DNA of 43,032 nucleotides from a virus: positions 1 to 43,032 of the IMG/VR virus record IMGVR_UViG_3300045284_000097; one strand, written 5' to 3'. A program made the position numbers and the translations under genes. Positions within the stretch are counted from its first letter, which is position 1. Each line of letters begins with the position of its first letter. The notes under the pieces were generated by a model. It made no database searches, was not told where the DNA came from, and saw nothing but the letters and a program-made list of their open reading frames with translations. Below, piece after piece: positions 1 through 7,479 of this stretch.

Positions 1-127
1 TGGCCAAGACGGTCAAGAAGGTCGGGAGCGAGGCGGAGCTGCGGAAGTGGCTGGCGACGGGCCAGTGGTTCGAGACGCCGGGCGATCTCGTCGAGCGGGC
101 CAAGGGGCTCCAGCGGGACATCGAAGT
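1..127. repeat. Terminal direct repeat, left copy (circular assembly overlap)
   Basis: These 127 bases are identical to 42906-43032. The repeat lies inside one open reading frame that continues unbroken when the two ends are joined. An exact 127-base overlap is the usual signature of a de Bruijn assembler closing a circle with k=127. It is therefore better read as circularity than as a biological terminal repeat. Confidence 0.95.
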
Positions 128-341
128 GGCGGCGGCGCATCGGGCCTACGAAGATCGGAACATGGGGGCCGGCGCGCGGCGCGAGATCGAGGCGTTCGAC
201 GACGCGGCGGACGGGTTCGTCGCGGAAGTGCCGGAGATGAAGCGGAAGCCGAAGGGGCGGACGGTGACAACGGAGGCGGCGATCAAGGCCGCGGGAGGAT
301 TGCATGGCGACAGGCAAGCAGCAGGCCGCGGCAAGCGGTAA
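3..341 (+). CDS. Neck/head-associated protein, C-terminal part (gene wraps the ends)
   Basis: This is the 3' part of the gene starting at 42599; the joined product is about 215 residues and ends at the TAA at 339-341. The visible part contains a short motif around SEAELRKWLATGQWFETPGD followed by a charged helical tail rich in Lys and Arg. The next gene carries a similar mini-motif (VEDKAAHDRLLETRADLDWAESPAD), so the two neighbours look like relatives. Its position between head proteins and the gp4-like adaptor suggests a virion or head-completion role, which is inference. It overlaps the next gene by 38 nt. Confidence 0.75.
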   Translation, partial: AKTVKKVGSEAELRKWLATGQWFETPGDLVERAKGLQRDIEVAAAHRAYEDRNMGAGARREIEAFDDAADGFVAEVPEMKRKPKGRTVTTEAAIKAAGGLHGDRQAAGRGKR

Positions 342-813
342 CCAGGAGAACGCGGCGGCGCGGGCCGCTCGGGAACAAGCGGCGCGTGAACGCGCGGAGC
401 GGGAACGGGTCGCGGCGGCCCATGGCGAGCAGGCGGACCCGGCGGACGTCGCGGCGGACGAGCAGGATGCGGAGGCCGCCGACGCGGAGTTTGGAGAGCG
501 CGAGCCGGGCGACTACGACGGCAAGCAGCACTATCCCAAGGCGCTGTACGGCAAGTACCCGGACGGCACGGTGGTTGTCGAAAAGGTCGAGGACAAAGCC
601 GCGCACGATCGCCTGCTCGAAACGCGGGCCGATCTCGATTGGGCGGAGTCGCCGGCCGATCATGGGCTGGAGACGGCGCCGGGCGGGACGCCGATCGAGT
701 CGTCGAAGCACGCGGGCATCATCGGCACGGTGAACGCGGAGACGGGCGTCGCCGAGACGGTGGCGCAGCGACAGGCGCGCGAGTCCCGCGAGCCGCAGGC
801 CGCGAAGAAGTAG
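304..813 (+). CDS. Putative virion-associated protein, Ala/Glu-rich
   Basis: The product has 169 residues. The ATG at 304 follows a good GGAGGA ribosome site about six bases upstream. The first 65 residues are a low-complexity Ala/Glu/Arg segment, probably helical. Residues 70-125 hold a compact motif beginning YPKALYGKYPDGTVVV and ending DWAESPAD. A motif of this kind (YPxxLY, then a conserved Trp and Pro) recurs in many phage structural gene clusters, from my knowledge of such genomes. It is followed by a terminator, so it closes the transcription unit that starts upstream in the head genes. No enzymatic motif is visible. Confidence 0.75.
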   Translation: MATGKQQAAASGNQENAAARAAREQAARERAERERVAAAHGEQADPADVAADEQDAEAADAEFGEREPGDYDGKQHYPKALYGKYPDGTVVVEKVEDKAAHDRLLETRADLDWAESPADHGLETAPGGTPIESSKHAGIIGTVNAETGVAETVAQRQARESREPQAAKK

Positions 814-819
814 GACGGT

Positions 820-833
820 CGTACGATCGTACG
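820..833. promoter_or_regulatory. Perfect 14-bp palindrome
   Basis: CGTACGATCGTACG is a perfect palindrome seven bases after the stop codon of the preceding gene, touching the left arm of the terminator hairpin. It could be a protein-binding site or an extra RNA hairpin. No second copy was noticed in the window. Confidence 0.45.
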
Positions 834-861
834 CCCGGCGGCATGACGTCGCCGGGCGTTT
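831..861 (+). terminator. Rho-independent-like terminator
   Basis: CGCCCGGCG (832-840) pairs perfectly with CGCCGGGCG (850-858) around a nine-base loop and is followed by TTT. The T run is short, so termination may be partial. It separates the head genes upstream from the tail adaptor gene at 880. Confidence 0.7.
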
Positions 862-879
862 CCTCGGGAGGTGCGGCGC

Positions 880-1620
880 ATGACGTGGCGCGATCTGATC
901 AAGCTGGCGCTACAGGATCTCCGCATCTACGGAGCCGTCGGGAACGTGTCGGCGGAAGATGAGGCACTGGCGACCGCGCATCTCAATGACTGGCTCGACG
1001 CGCAGCAGAACGATATGTCGGCCGTCTCAGAGATTCGGCGGACCACCTGGGTACTGACGGCGGCGGCCTCCTACGCGGTCGGTATCGGCGCGGCGGTCAA
1101 CGTGCAACGGCCGGTCAGTCCGCAGGCGATCGCCGGGGTCGGGTATATCGATAGCAGCCTGACAGGCTCACCGGAACTCGCGCTCAATCCGCCGCTCACT
1201 CCCTCGGAGTGGCAATCGATCGCCTACAAGAGTTTCTCGTCGCCACAGCCGGCCGGCTGGTACTACGAAGCGACCATGCCGACAGGGACGCTCTCGCCGT
1301 ATCCGGTCCCGTCGTCGGGAACCTTGCAGGGCGTGATGTATTCGGCGGTGTCGGTGGCGGAAGTCACGAATCTGGCGGCCGTGCTGGCGCTCCAGCCGGG
1401 GATGCGGTTGTGGCTGCGGAAGGCGCTCAAGATCGAGCTGGTCGATCCGTTCCGGGTGCCAGTCGGCGAGCAGACGCTGATGCGATGGAAGCAGGAGCGG
1501 GACGATGCGGCGGCGAACGTGGGACGCATGAACGAGCGGCTCGAAGAAGTCTCCTTCGGTGCGGCCGGGGCGCTGTTCGGCGGTCGGCGCAGTCCAGGCA
1601 ATCTATACAGTGGTCAGTAG
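880..1620 (+). CDS. Head-to-tail adaptor, P22 gp4-like
   Basis: The product has 246 residues. The ATG at 880 is preferred over the GTG at 871 because GGGAGG sits at 866-871 with normal spacing to 880. The N-terminus (MTWRDLIKLALQDLRIYG, then SAEDEALATAHLNDWLDAQQ) matches the helical start of the P22 gp4 tail accessory factor family, which binds beneath the portal ring and closes the DNA-filled head. A middle Pro/Ser-rich part precedes a C-terminal helical region. It lies directly before the gp10-like gene, as in P22. The assignment rests on motif recall plus gene order. Confidence 0.85.
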   Translation: MTWRDLIKLALQDLRIYGAVGNVSAEDEALATAHLNDWLDAQQNDMSAVSEIRRTTWVLTAAASYAVGIGAAVNVQRPVSPQAIAGVGYIDSSLTGSPELALNPPLTPSEWQSIAYKSFSSPQPAGWYYEATMPTGTLSPYPVPSSGTLQGVMYSAVSVAEVTNLAAVLALQPGMRLWLRKALKIELVDPFRVPVGEQTLMRWKQERDDAAANVGRMNERLEEVSFGAAGALFGGRRSPGNLYSGQ

Positions 1621-3084
1621 ATGATCTATCCCGGCTTTATCGGGGCCAGCGGGAAGCTCCTCGGGCTGATCGCGGACATGTCGCGCATGGTGAATCTCTA
1701 CCTGGAGAAACGCACGCTGACTGGGCGGCCGGCGCTGTATTCGTGGCCGGGGCAGACGGCCTTCGCGACAACACCGGGGAGCATCGGCGGGCGGGCGGCA
1801 TTCCAGATGAACGGGCGGACGCTGTTCCTGATGGGCGGGGATCTCTACGATCTCTCGGCAGCCGGGGTGCCGACGTTGCGGGGCTCGGTGCCGCAGGATG
1901 GTGCGCGCGGCTACATCACGATGAACGGCGCGGCCGGAGCGCAGGCGCTGATCGCGAGCGCGACGAATGCCTATGTGTTGAACCTGACGACGAACGTCTT
2001 GTCGGCGGCGGTGTTGACGGGCGCGGCACATCAGATCGGCTATCTGGACGGCTACGGCATCGCGTTCGATCGGGTGCTGTCGCGGATCCGGCTGTCGAAC
2101 CTGAACGATTTCCTGACCTGGGATCCGACGCAGTTCCTGGGCCGGAACGATGCCCCGGATAACTGGCTGGCGATGTGTGTCAACGCGCCGGATGTCTGGC
2201 TGATCGGCGAGCAGACCGGCTGCGTGCTCTACGATGCGGGTTCGTTTCCGTTTCCGCTGGCGGTACGGCCGGGGTTGCAGTTCGCGTGGGGCATTGCGGC
2301 GGCCGATTCGATCGCAGCGGCGGGCGACTCGGTGCTGTGGGTGTCGCGCAATCGGGACGGTGAAGGGATCGTCGTGCGGGCGCAGGGCTATGTGCCGCAA
2401 CCATTCTCCAGTGCCGCGTTGGAGACGGCGATCGCGCGCTATGCGCGAGAAGCGCGGATCGACGATGCCGAAGGGCTCGGGCTCCAGTGGGAAGGGCATT
2501 CGTTCTACGTGCTCCGGTTTCCCTCAGTGCCGGCGACGTGGTTCGCGGACCTGACCACCGGCGAGTGGGGCGAGCTCGGGGCCTGGAATGCGCCGCTCGG
2601 GCGGTTCGACGCGTGGCGGGCGCGGGTGCATTGCCTCGCGTTCGATCGGCATCTGGTCGCGGATAGCGGGTCATCGGTGATCGCGTTCCTGGACATGGCG
2701 AGTTCGGTCGAGGCGGACGGCTCGGCGATGCGGCGGCTGCGGATCCCGCCGTCGTTGCTGGCGCATGACGGGCGGCCGATCATCGTCGATCGGTTGCGGC
2801 TGCTGATGCAGACCGGCATGGGGACGCAAGACGGACAGGGCGCGGCGCCGGTGGTGCTGCTGCGGGAGTCGGAGGACTACGGGCAGACGTTCGGGGCGGA
2901 GCGGCAGGCGTCGCTCGGGGCGGTCGGCAAGACGTGTACGGAAGTGCTGTTCACGCGGTCCGGGCAATTCATTACGGGCTACGTGCCGGAGATCGTGATT
3001 ACCGATCCGGTGCCGGTGCGGATCGTGGGTTGTGATATCGAAGGGGACAATCTCGGGATCCAGCAGCAGGGCGTGCAGCTATGA
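1621..3084 (+). CDS. Tail hub / packaged DNA stabilization protein, P22 gp10-like
   Basis: The product has 487 residues and starts immediately after the previous stop. P22 gp10-family hallmarks are visible: an early NLYLEKRTLTGRPALYSWPG segment, then IRLSNLNDFLTWDPTQF, APDVWLIGEQTGCVLYDAG and a region ending DSVLWVSRNRDGEG. These form a repeated beta-propeller-like fold in the family. In P22, gp10 binds gp4 and carries the needle and tailspikes, sealing DNA in the capsid. Length is close to the family norm of roughly 470 residues. It overlaps the next gene by four bases (ATGA). Confidence 0.88.
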   Translation: MIYPGFIGASGKLLGLIADMSRMVNLYLEKRTLTGRPALYSWPGQTAFATTPGSIGGRAAFQMNGRTLFLMGGDLYDLSAAGVPTLRGSVPQDGARGYITMNGAAGAQALIASATNAYVLNLTTNVLSAAVLTGAAHQIGYLDGYGIAFDRVLSRIRLSNLNDFLTWDPTQFLGRNDAPDNWLAMCVNAPDVWLIGEQTGCVLYDAGSFPFPLAVRPGLQFAWGIAAADSIAAAGDSVLWVSRNRDGEGIVVRAQGYVPQPFSSAALETAIARYAREARIDDAEGLGLQWEGHSFYVLRFPSVPATWFADLTTGEWGELGAWNAPLGRFDAWRARVHCLAFDRHLVADSGSSVIAFLDMASSVEADGSAMRRLRIPPSLLAHDGRPIIVDRLRLLMQTGMGTQDGQGAAPVVLLRESEDYGQTFGAERQASLGAVGKTCTEVLFTRSGQFITGYVPEIVITDPVPVRIVGCDIEGDNLGIQQQGVQL

Positions 3085-3593
3085 CGGTGATCGCGTCGCC
3101 GCCAACGCAGGACAGCGTGATCGAGCTCGATCCGCGCGATCCGGAGCGCCGGTCGCCGTTCATCCTAGCGCGCGTGTGGATCGTGTGGCTGCTCCAGTCG
3201 TTGATTCCGCGGATCTCGGCGTCGCCGGAGGTGCTGACGTCGAACAAGGAATACGCGAATCAGAGCACGTCACTCGGAACGACCTCGATCCCTACCGGGA
3301 TCCTCGCGGCGGGGGCGTACCGGGTCGAGTACACCCTGCGGGTCACGGTGGCCGATGGCGTCTCGAGCTCGGTGCAGCTGGCGATCGGGTGGACGGATAG
3401 CGCGGGGGTGGCGCTGACGCAGAACGCGGCGCCCTTGGCGGCGGATAATGTCACGGTGGTGCAAACGGGCGGGCTCCGGGTGGCGATTGCGGGTAACTCG
3501 ACGATCACGTTCAATACGACGTATGCGTCGAACACGCCTGGGAAGATGCGGTACCGGCTCCAGTTCTCGGTGACGCGGATCGGGCCGGTATGA
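3081..3593 (+). CDS. Beta-rich virion protein at the tail-needle gene position
   Basis: The product has 170 residues and its ATG overlaps the preceding stop. Residues 25-45 (RSPFILARVWIVWLLQSL) are hydrophobic and amphipathic. Residues 55-170 alternate polar and hydrophobic residues with TITFNTTY and RLQFSVTRIG strands, as in a beta sandwich. The gene occupies the position of P22 gene 26, the tail needle, but I see no long coiled coil, so it is not an obvious gp26 homologue. It could be a short fibre, a plug or a knob on the hub. The NFNTTY-type strand resembles the C-terminus of the fibre encoded at 10067. Confidence 0.7.
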   Translation: MTVIASPPTQDSVIELDPRDPERRSPFILARVWIVWLLQSLIPRISASPEVLTSNKEYANQSTSLGTTSIPTGILAAGAYRVEYTLRVTVADGVSSSVQLAIGWTDSAGVALTQNAAPLAADNVTVVQTGGLRVAIAGNSTITFNTTYASNTPGKMRYRLQFSVTRIGPV

Positions 3594-4042
3594 CGCTGCG
3601 CGATGCGACGAGCGCGGACGCGGCGGAGATCGAGCGCATGGGGCTCCGGTTCCTGAGTGACGAGGGGCCGTATCGCGGCCGGTTCAAGACGTCGCCGGAG
3701 GCGTTGCGGCGGCTGCTCGAGCTGATGCTGCGGCCGACGGCGTTGGCGTTGGTGCTGGAGGCGGAGCCGGGGCGCCTGGTCGGGATGTTCGGCGCGTTCC
3801 TGTTCGAACATCCGATTACCGGGCAGCGGGTCGCTTCGGAGCTGTGCTGGTGGGTGGATCCGGAGGCGCGCGGGGCCTCGGTGAAGGCGACGTCGATGGT
3901 CCAGGTAGCGGTCCGGTGGGCGCAGGATGCGGGCGCGGAGTGGTTCGAGGTGATCGCGCCGAATGAACGGATTTCGGCGTTTTACGAGCGGATCGGGTTC
4001 TATAAGGCGGATACTCACCATGTCAAGGTGCTGACATCATGA
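3590..4042 (+). CDS. GNAT-family N-acetyltransferase
   Basis: The product has 150 residues. It shows a GNAT layout: TLRDATSADAAEIERM start, a central strand (ALALVLEAEPGRLVGMFGAF), WWVDPEARGASVKATSM in place of the acetyl-CoA pyrophosphate loop, and the closing segment NERISAFYERIGFYKADTHH. Enzymes of this family move an acetyl group from acetyl-CoA to an amine. Here the gene overlaps its neighbours by four bases on both sides within the tail and ejection operon, so it is expressed with virion proteins. The substrate is unknown; it could modify virion or host proteins. The CoA loop is not a textbook Q/RxxGxG/A, so activity is not certain. Confidence 0.85.
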   Translation: MTLRDATSADAAEIERMGLRFLSDEGPYRGRFKTSPEALRRLLELMLRPTALALVLEAEPGRLVGMFGAFLFEHPITGQRVASELCWWVDPEARGASVKATSMVQVAVRWAQDAGAEWFEVIAPNERISAFYERIGFYKADTHHVKVLTS

Positions 4043-4887
4043 CGATCAACGGATTCCAGCTCGAAGCGCGGCACGGCACGCGGGGGCGCGTGTGGGAGGC
4101 GGCGCCGTGGGAACGGTTCGAGGCCCGGGGCGTGATTGCCACGGCGATCGCGTTGGCGGCGCTGACGGCGGCAGCCGGGGCGGGCGGGGCGGTCGCCTCG
4201 GGAGCGATTGGCGCGCATGCGGCCGGGTCGGCGGCGAATACGGCAGCCGGGGCGCAGACGGCGGCCATGCAGACGCAGCTGCAGGCGGAGCGCGAGGCGA
4301 CGGCGGCGCAGACGGCGGCCAGTGACAAGCAGCTGGCCTATAACACGCAACAGGCGGCGCTGGCGCGGCAGGACGCGGAGACGAACCGCGAAGGGGATTA
4401 CGCCTCTTGGGCGGCGCGGGAGGGGCGGCTCGGGACGATTGGCGAGGCGCTCGGCCTGCCGGCGCGGCAGATCCCGGCGTTCCGGCCGCTCGGCGCGGAT
4501 CCGTCGGCGGGCGGGTCGAGTGGCGCTCCGGTCTCGGCGGCGACGTTGCCGAAGCAGGGCGAAGTGGATTGGACGGCGGCGCCCGATAAGCTTGGGCAGC
4601 AGCTCACCGGGTATTTCACGTCGCGCGGCGTCAATCCGGGCGAAGTGCCGTACTGGGTGAGCAAGGCGGCGGAGTTGGTGCAGCGGGGCCAGCAGCTCAA
4701 CGATCCGGCGTATGCGGACAAGCGGCTGGCGGCGGCCGATGTGTTCGGCGCGATCGGCGGGCGTCCGGCGGCGGCGCCGGCTGGCTCGATCGCGTCGATG
4801 ACGCCGGGCTATCAGGCGCCGCTGACTCCGCCGGTCATGGCGGCGCAGGCGCCGGTGCCGGGGTCGATTCGGGCGCTGGCCGCCTAG
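4039..4887 (+). CDS. Putative ejection (internal virion) protein
   Basis: The product has 282 residues. An N-terminal leader is followed by a hydrophobic Ala/Gly stretch (residues 32-65, ATAIALAALTAAAGAGGAVA) and then a Gln/Ala-rich helical segment with the pattern QTAAMQTQLQAERE. The C-terminal half is Pro/Ala/Gly-rich. This composition and the location after the tail hub match P22 gp7-type proteins, which enter the host membrane and periplasm with the DNA. There is no enzymatic motif. It is the first of four consecutive candidates. Confidence 0.72.
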   Translation: MTINGFQLEARHGTRGRVWEAAPWERFEARGVIATAIALAALTAAAGAGGAVASGAIGAHAAGSAANTAAGAQTAAMQTQLQAEREATAAQTAASDKQLAYNTQQAALARQDAETNREGDYASWAAREGRLGTIGEALGLPARQIPAFRPLGADPSAGGSSGAPVSAATLPKQGEVDWTAAPDKLGQQLTGYFTSRGVNPGEVPYWVSKAAELVQRGQQLNDPAYADKRLAAADVFGAIGGRPAAAPAGSIASMTPGYQAPLTPPVMAAQAPVPGSIRALAA

Positions 4888-4897
4888 GAGACCACAG

Positions 4898-5713
4898 ATG
4901 GCGATGGCAAACGATGATCCGTGGAACACGCCGGTCGATCCGAGTGATCCGGCGGCGGGAGGCGGGACGGCGCCGGCCGGTGATCCGTGGTCGGCCGATG
5001 AGCGCGGCCAAGCGCAGCAGTGGGCGCAGGACTATGTGACGTCGCATCAGATCCCGGCGTCCTGGGGCAACGCGGACGATCTCGCCAACATCTATCTGCG
5101 GGAGCGACGCAACGGGGCGACGCATGACGCGGCGCTGGCGACGATGCAGAACGGGCCGAACATCAACGGGTGGGCGCAATATGCGGCGCCGACTCCAGGG
5201 GCTCCGGCGCCAGCGTCTCAGCCTCCTGCGGCGGCTCCGGCGCCTGGTGGGGGCGGCGGGACGATCGCGCCGATTACCGGCACGCCGGATTGGTTCCCCA
5301 AGGCACCGACACCGAATCTGCCGACGTTCACGCCGGCTGCGCCGTACCACGATCCGAACTACGCGGACGCGTTGAACGATCCGGGCTATCAGTTCGAGGC
5401 GAGCGAAGGGCAGCGGGCGCTGGAGCAGTCAGCGGCAGCGCGGGGCGTGCTCAATGGCGGCGGGACGCTCAAGGATGTCAGCGCGTGGGGGCAGAACTTC
5501 GCCGCGCAACGCGTGAACGATGTGCGCGATCGGTCGGTGAATAACTACCTGCTCAACTACCAGACGCAGACGGCCGATCCCTACAAGTACGCGTACCAGA
5601 ATGCGCTCGACACGTTCAACGGCAACTACGGAACGTGGCAGACGAACCTGCAGGCGGCGCAGCGGTACGAGGAAGATGTGTGGAACCGGCGGCTCGCAGT
5701 GGGGATGGGCTAG
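4898..5713 (+). CDS. Putative ejection (internal virion) protein
   Basis: The product has 271 residues. The ATG at 4898 follows AGGAGA at proper spacing. Residues 1-45 are Pro/Asp/Ala-rich. A middle linker of Ala/Pro repeats (PASQPPAAAPAPGGGGG) joins a C-terminal domain with DPNYADALNDPGYQFEASEG and SVNNYLLNYQTQTADPYKYA. The latter (Tyr/Asn-rich helices ending in a Trp) recalls a short domain often found in phage internal or tail-associated proteins; that is recall, not a search result. The operon context between two other ejection candidates supports a virion role. Confidence 0.68.
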   Translation: MAMANDDPWNTPVDPSDPAAGGGTAPAGDPWSADERGQAQQWAQDYVTSHQIPASWGNADDLANIYLRERRNGATHDAALATMQNGPNINGWAQYAAPTPGAPAPASQPPAAAPAPGGGGGTIAPITGTPDWFPKAPTPNLPTFTPAAPYHDPNYADALNDPGYQFEASEGQRALEQSAAARGVLNGGGTLKDVSAWGQNFAAQRVNDVRDRSVNNYLLNYQTQTADPYKYAYQNALDTFNGNYGTWQTNLQAAQRYEEDVWNRRLAVGMG

Positions 5714-5721
5714 GGGGCCGC

Positions 5722-7479
5722 ATGGCTGTATACCAATACGCCCCGTACGAAAATCGGTTTGCCGGGTCGATCTCGGACATTCTCGCGCGACGCGGAGACA
5801 TCGCGGCAGCCGCGGCGCAGCGGGCCGGGGTGATCCTGTCGAGCGGGACGCGGGCGATCGGGGACATCCAGGCGCACGGACAGGAGCAGGCCGGGCAAGC
5901 GATGGCCAGCGCGGTCGGTGGGGCGACGCATGCGGTCGGCCAGATCCCGGCGCAGGCGGCAGCACAGACGGCGGCGACGCAGGAATCCACGCTGCGGCAG
6001 GGCGCGATTGACGATCGAGCGCGGCAAGCGGCGGACCTGAAGGCGCTGGATCAGGCGTATCAGGCGAGCGGCGGCAACCGGGACGCGATCATCAATGCGC
6101 TGCCGGGGCATCTCCGGGGCAAGGTGGCGGCGGATTTCGAGACGTTCGACAAGGCGCACGCGGAAGCCGCGGAGCTGCAGCAGAAAGCGGACGCGGCGAA
6201 AACGTCGGCGTTCGCATCGGCGGGCATGGCGATCCGCGGGCATGGCTACGATCCGACGGCGGCGCAGATCACGATTTCCGACATGAAGCGGAAGTACGCG
6301 CAGGACAAGCCGGCGCTGGCGCAGCTCCAGCAGTTCGAGGAGGCGCTGCAGGCGAATCCGTCGCCAGAGACGGTCAAGGCGATGATCGATCCGATCCTGC
6401 AGGCCGATCCCAAGACGCGCGAGGATCTCCAGAAAGAAGCGGCGGACGCAGAGACGAAGCGCGAGCATGATCTCGCGGATACGGCGCGCAAGGCGACGCT
6501 GACGGAACAGCAGAAGCGCGATGAGCAAACGGCGAAGGATGAGGACGCGCGGCGGATCCTCGAGGGCCGGCGCGTGGTGGCGGAGGAGGCGAACGCGCGC
6601 ACGGCGGGCTCGCGTGAGAAGCGGGAGCAGGCCGTCTACGATCAGACATACGGGCAGGGCGGGACGAATCCGGACGGGACGCCGAAGGCGATCCCGATCT
6701 CGGCGACGGCCAAAGCGATCAGCGAGTACAAGATCGCGCCGCTGTCGCCGCGGTCGATGGCGAGCGGCGCCGGCAAGGCGCTGATGGAGCAAGTCATGGC
6801 GGCGAATCCGTCCTATGACGCGACGCAGTTCCCGACGCGCCAGAAGATGCGGATCGGGTATACCTCGGGGCAGCAGTCGCAGCAGCTCGGCTCGCTGAAC
6901 ACGGCGATCGAGCATCTCGGGGTGCTCGACGAGATGGCCAAGGGGCTCGACAATGGGAGCTTCAAGCCGGGGAACGAGTTGTACAACCGGGTGGCGACGC
7001 TGTTCGGCAGTTCGGCGCCGACGAATTTCGCCTTCGCGCGGGACATCATGAGCGGCGAGCTGGCAACCGCCATGAAAAAGAGCGGCGCCACGGACAGCGA
7101 GATCGAGAAGGTCACGAAGTCCTTGGACGGGGCCGGGAGTCCGAAGCAGCTCAGCGACGCGATCCGGGTAGTGGCGTTGCCGATGATCGGCGGCAAGGCG
7201 TCGACGATGCAGCAGCAGTATCGGGCGGTGATGGGCGAACAGGATCCGTTCTCGGTGTATACCCCGGGGGCGAAGGCGGTGCTGGATCGGTTCGGGGCGA
7301 GCCATGAGCCGGCGGCGCCGGGTGGGGGCGGGAAGGGTGGCGGACCGGGCGTGGTCGCGGCTCCTGGGGCGGCTCCAGCCGTCCGGCAGGGCTATGTCCG
7401 TGTGGTCGGGCCGAACGGGGAGTCGGGCCAGATGCCCGCTGGCGGGGCGCTGCCGCCCGGCTGGAAGGTCGTCCAGTAG
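5722..7479 (+). CDS. Putative ejection protein, long coiled coil
   Basis: The product has 585 residues from the ATG at 5722, which follows AGGGGG; an upstream in-frame extension to 5635 is rejected because it overlaps the previous gene. The first 60 residues (QYAPYENRFAGSISDILARR) precede a long Ala/Gln/Lys/Glu helical region to about residue 330, consistent with coiled coil. The region GNELYNRVATLFGSSAPTNF, with DIMSGELATAMKKSGATDSE after it, looks globular. The tail is Gly/Pro-rich and ends VVGPNGESGQMPAGGALPPG, a short motif that I recall from phage internal proteins. P22 gp20 is the positional counterpart. The stop overlaps the next GTG start. Confidence 0.75.
   Translation: MAVYQYAPYENRFAGSISDILARRGDIAAAAAQRAGVILSSGTRAIGDIQAHGQEQAGQAMASAVGGATHAVGQIPAQAAAQTAATQESTLRQGAIDDRARQAADLKALDQAYQASGGNRDAIINALPGHLRGKVAADFETFDKAHAEAAELQQKADAAKTSAFASAGMAIRGHGYDPTAAQITISDMKRKYAQDKPALAQLQQFEEALQANPSPETVKAMIDPILQADPKTREDLQKEAADAETKREHDLADTARKATLTEQQKRDEQTAKDEDARRILEGRRVVAEEANARTAGSREKREQAVYDQTYGQGGTNPDGTPKAIPISATAKAISEYKIAPLSPRSMASGAGKALMEQVMAANPSYDATQFPTRQKMRIGYTSGQQSQQLGSLNTAIEHLGVLDEMAKGLDNGSFKPGNELYNRVATLFGSSAPTNFAFARDIMSGELATAMKKSGATDSEIEKVTKSLDGAGSPKQLSDAIRVVALPMIGGKASTMQQQYRAVMGEQDPFSVYTPGAKAVLDRFGASHEPAAPGGGGKGGGPGVVAAPGAAPAVRQGYVRVVGPNGESGQMPAGGALPPGWKVVQ

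Noticed and set aside
1-127. Biological direct terminal repeat
   Set aside because: The length equals a common assembler k-mer and the repeat is inside a gene; packaging genes are of the headful type.
1209-2162. 317-residue + strand frame overlapping the gp4-like and gp10-like genes
   Set aside because: It overlaps two strongly supported genes completely and has shadow composition (Arg/Gly/Asp).
5710-7305. 531-residue minus-strand open frame
   Set aside because: Arg/Leu-rich composition without motifs, exactly opposite a coiled-coil virion gene; a typical shadow in high-GC DNA. The same applies to the long minus frames at 8424-9812, 12678-14723, 27435-28682 and 41273-42745.
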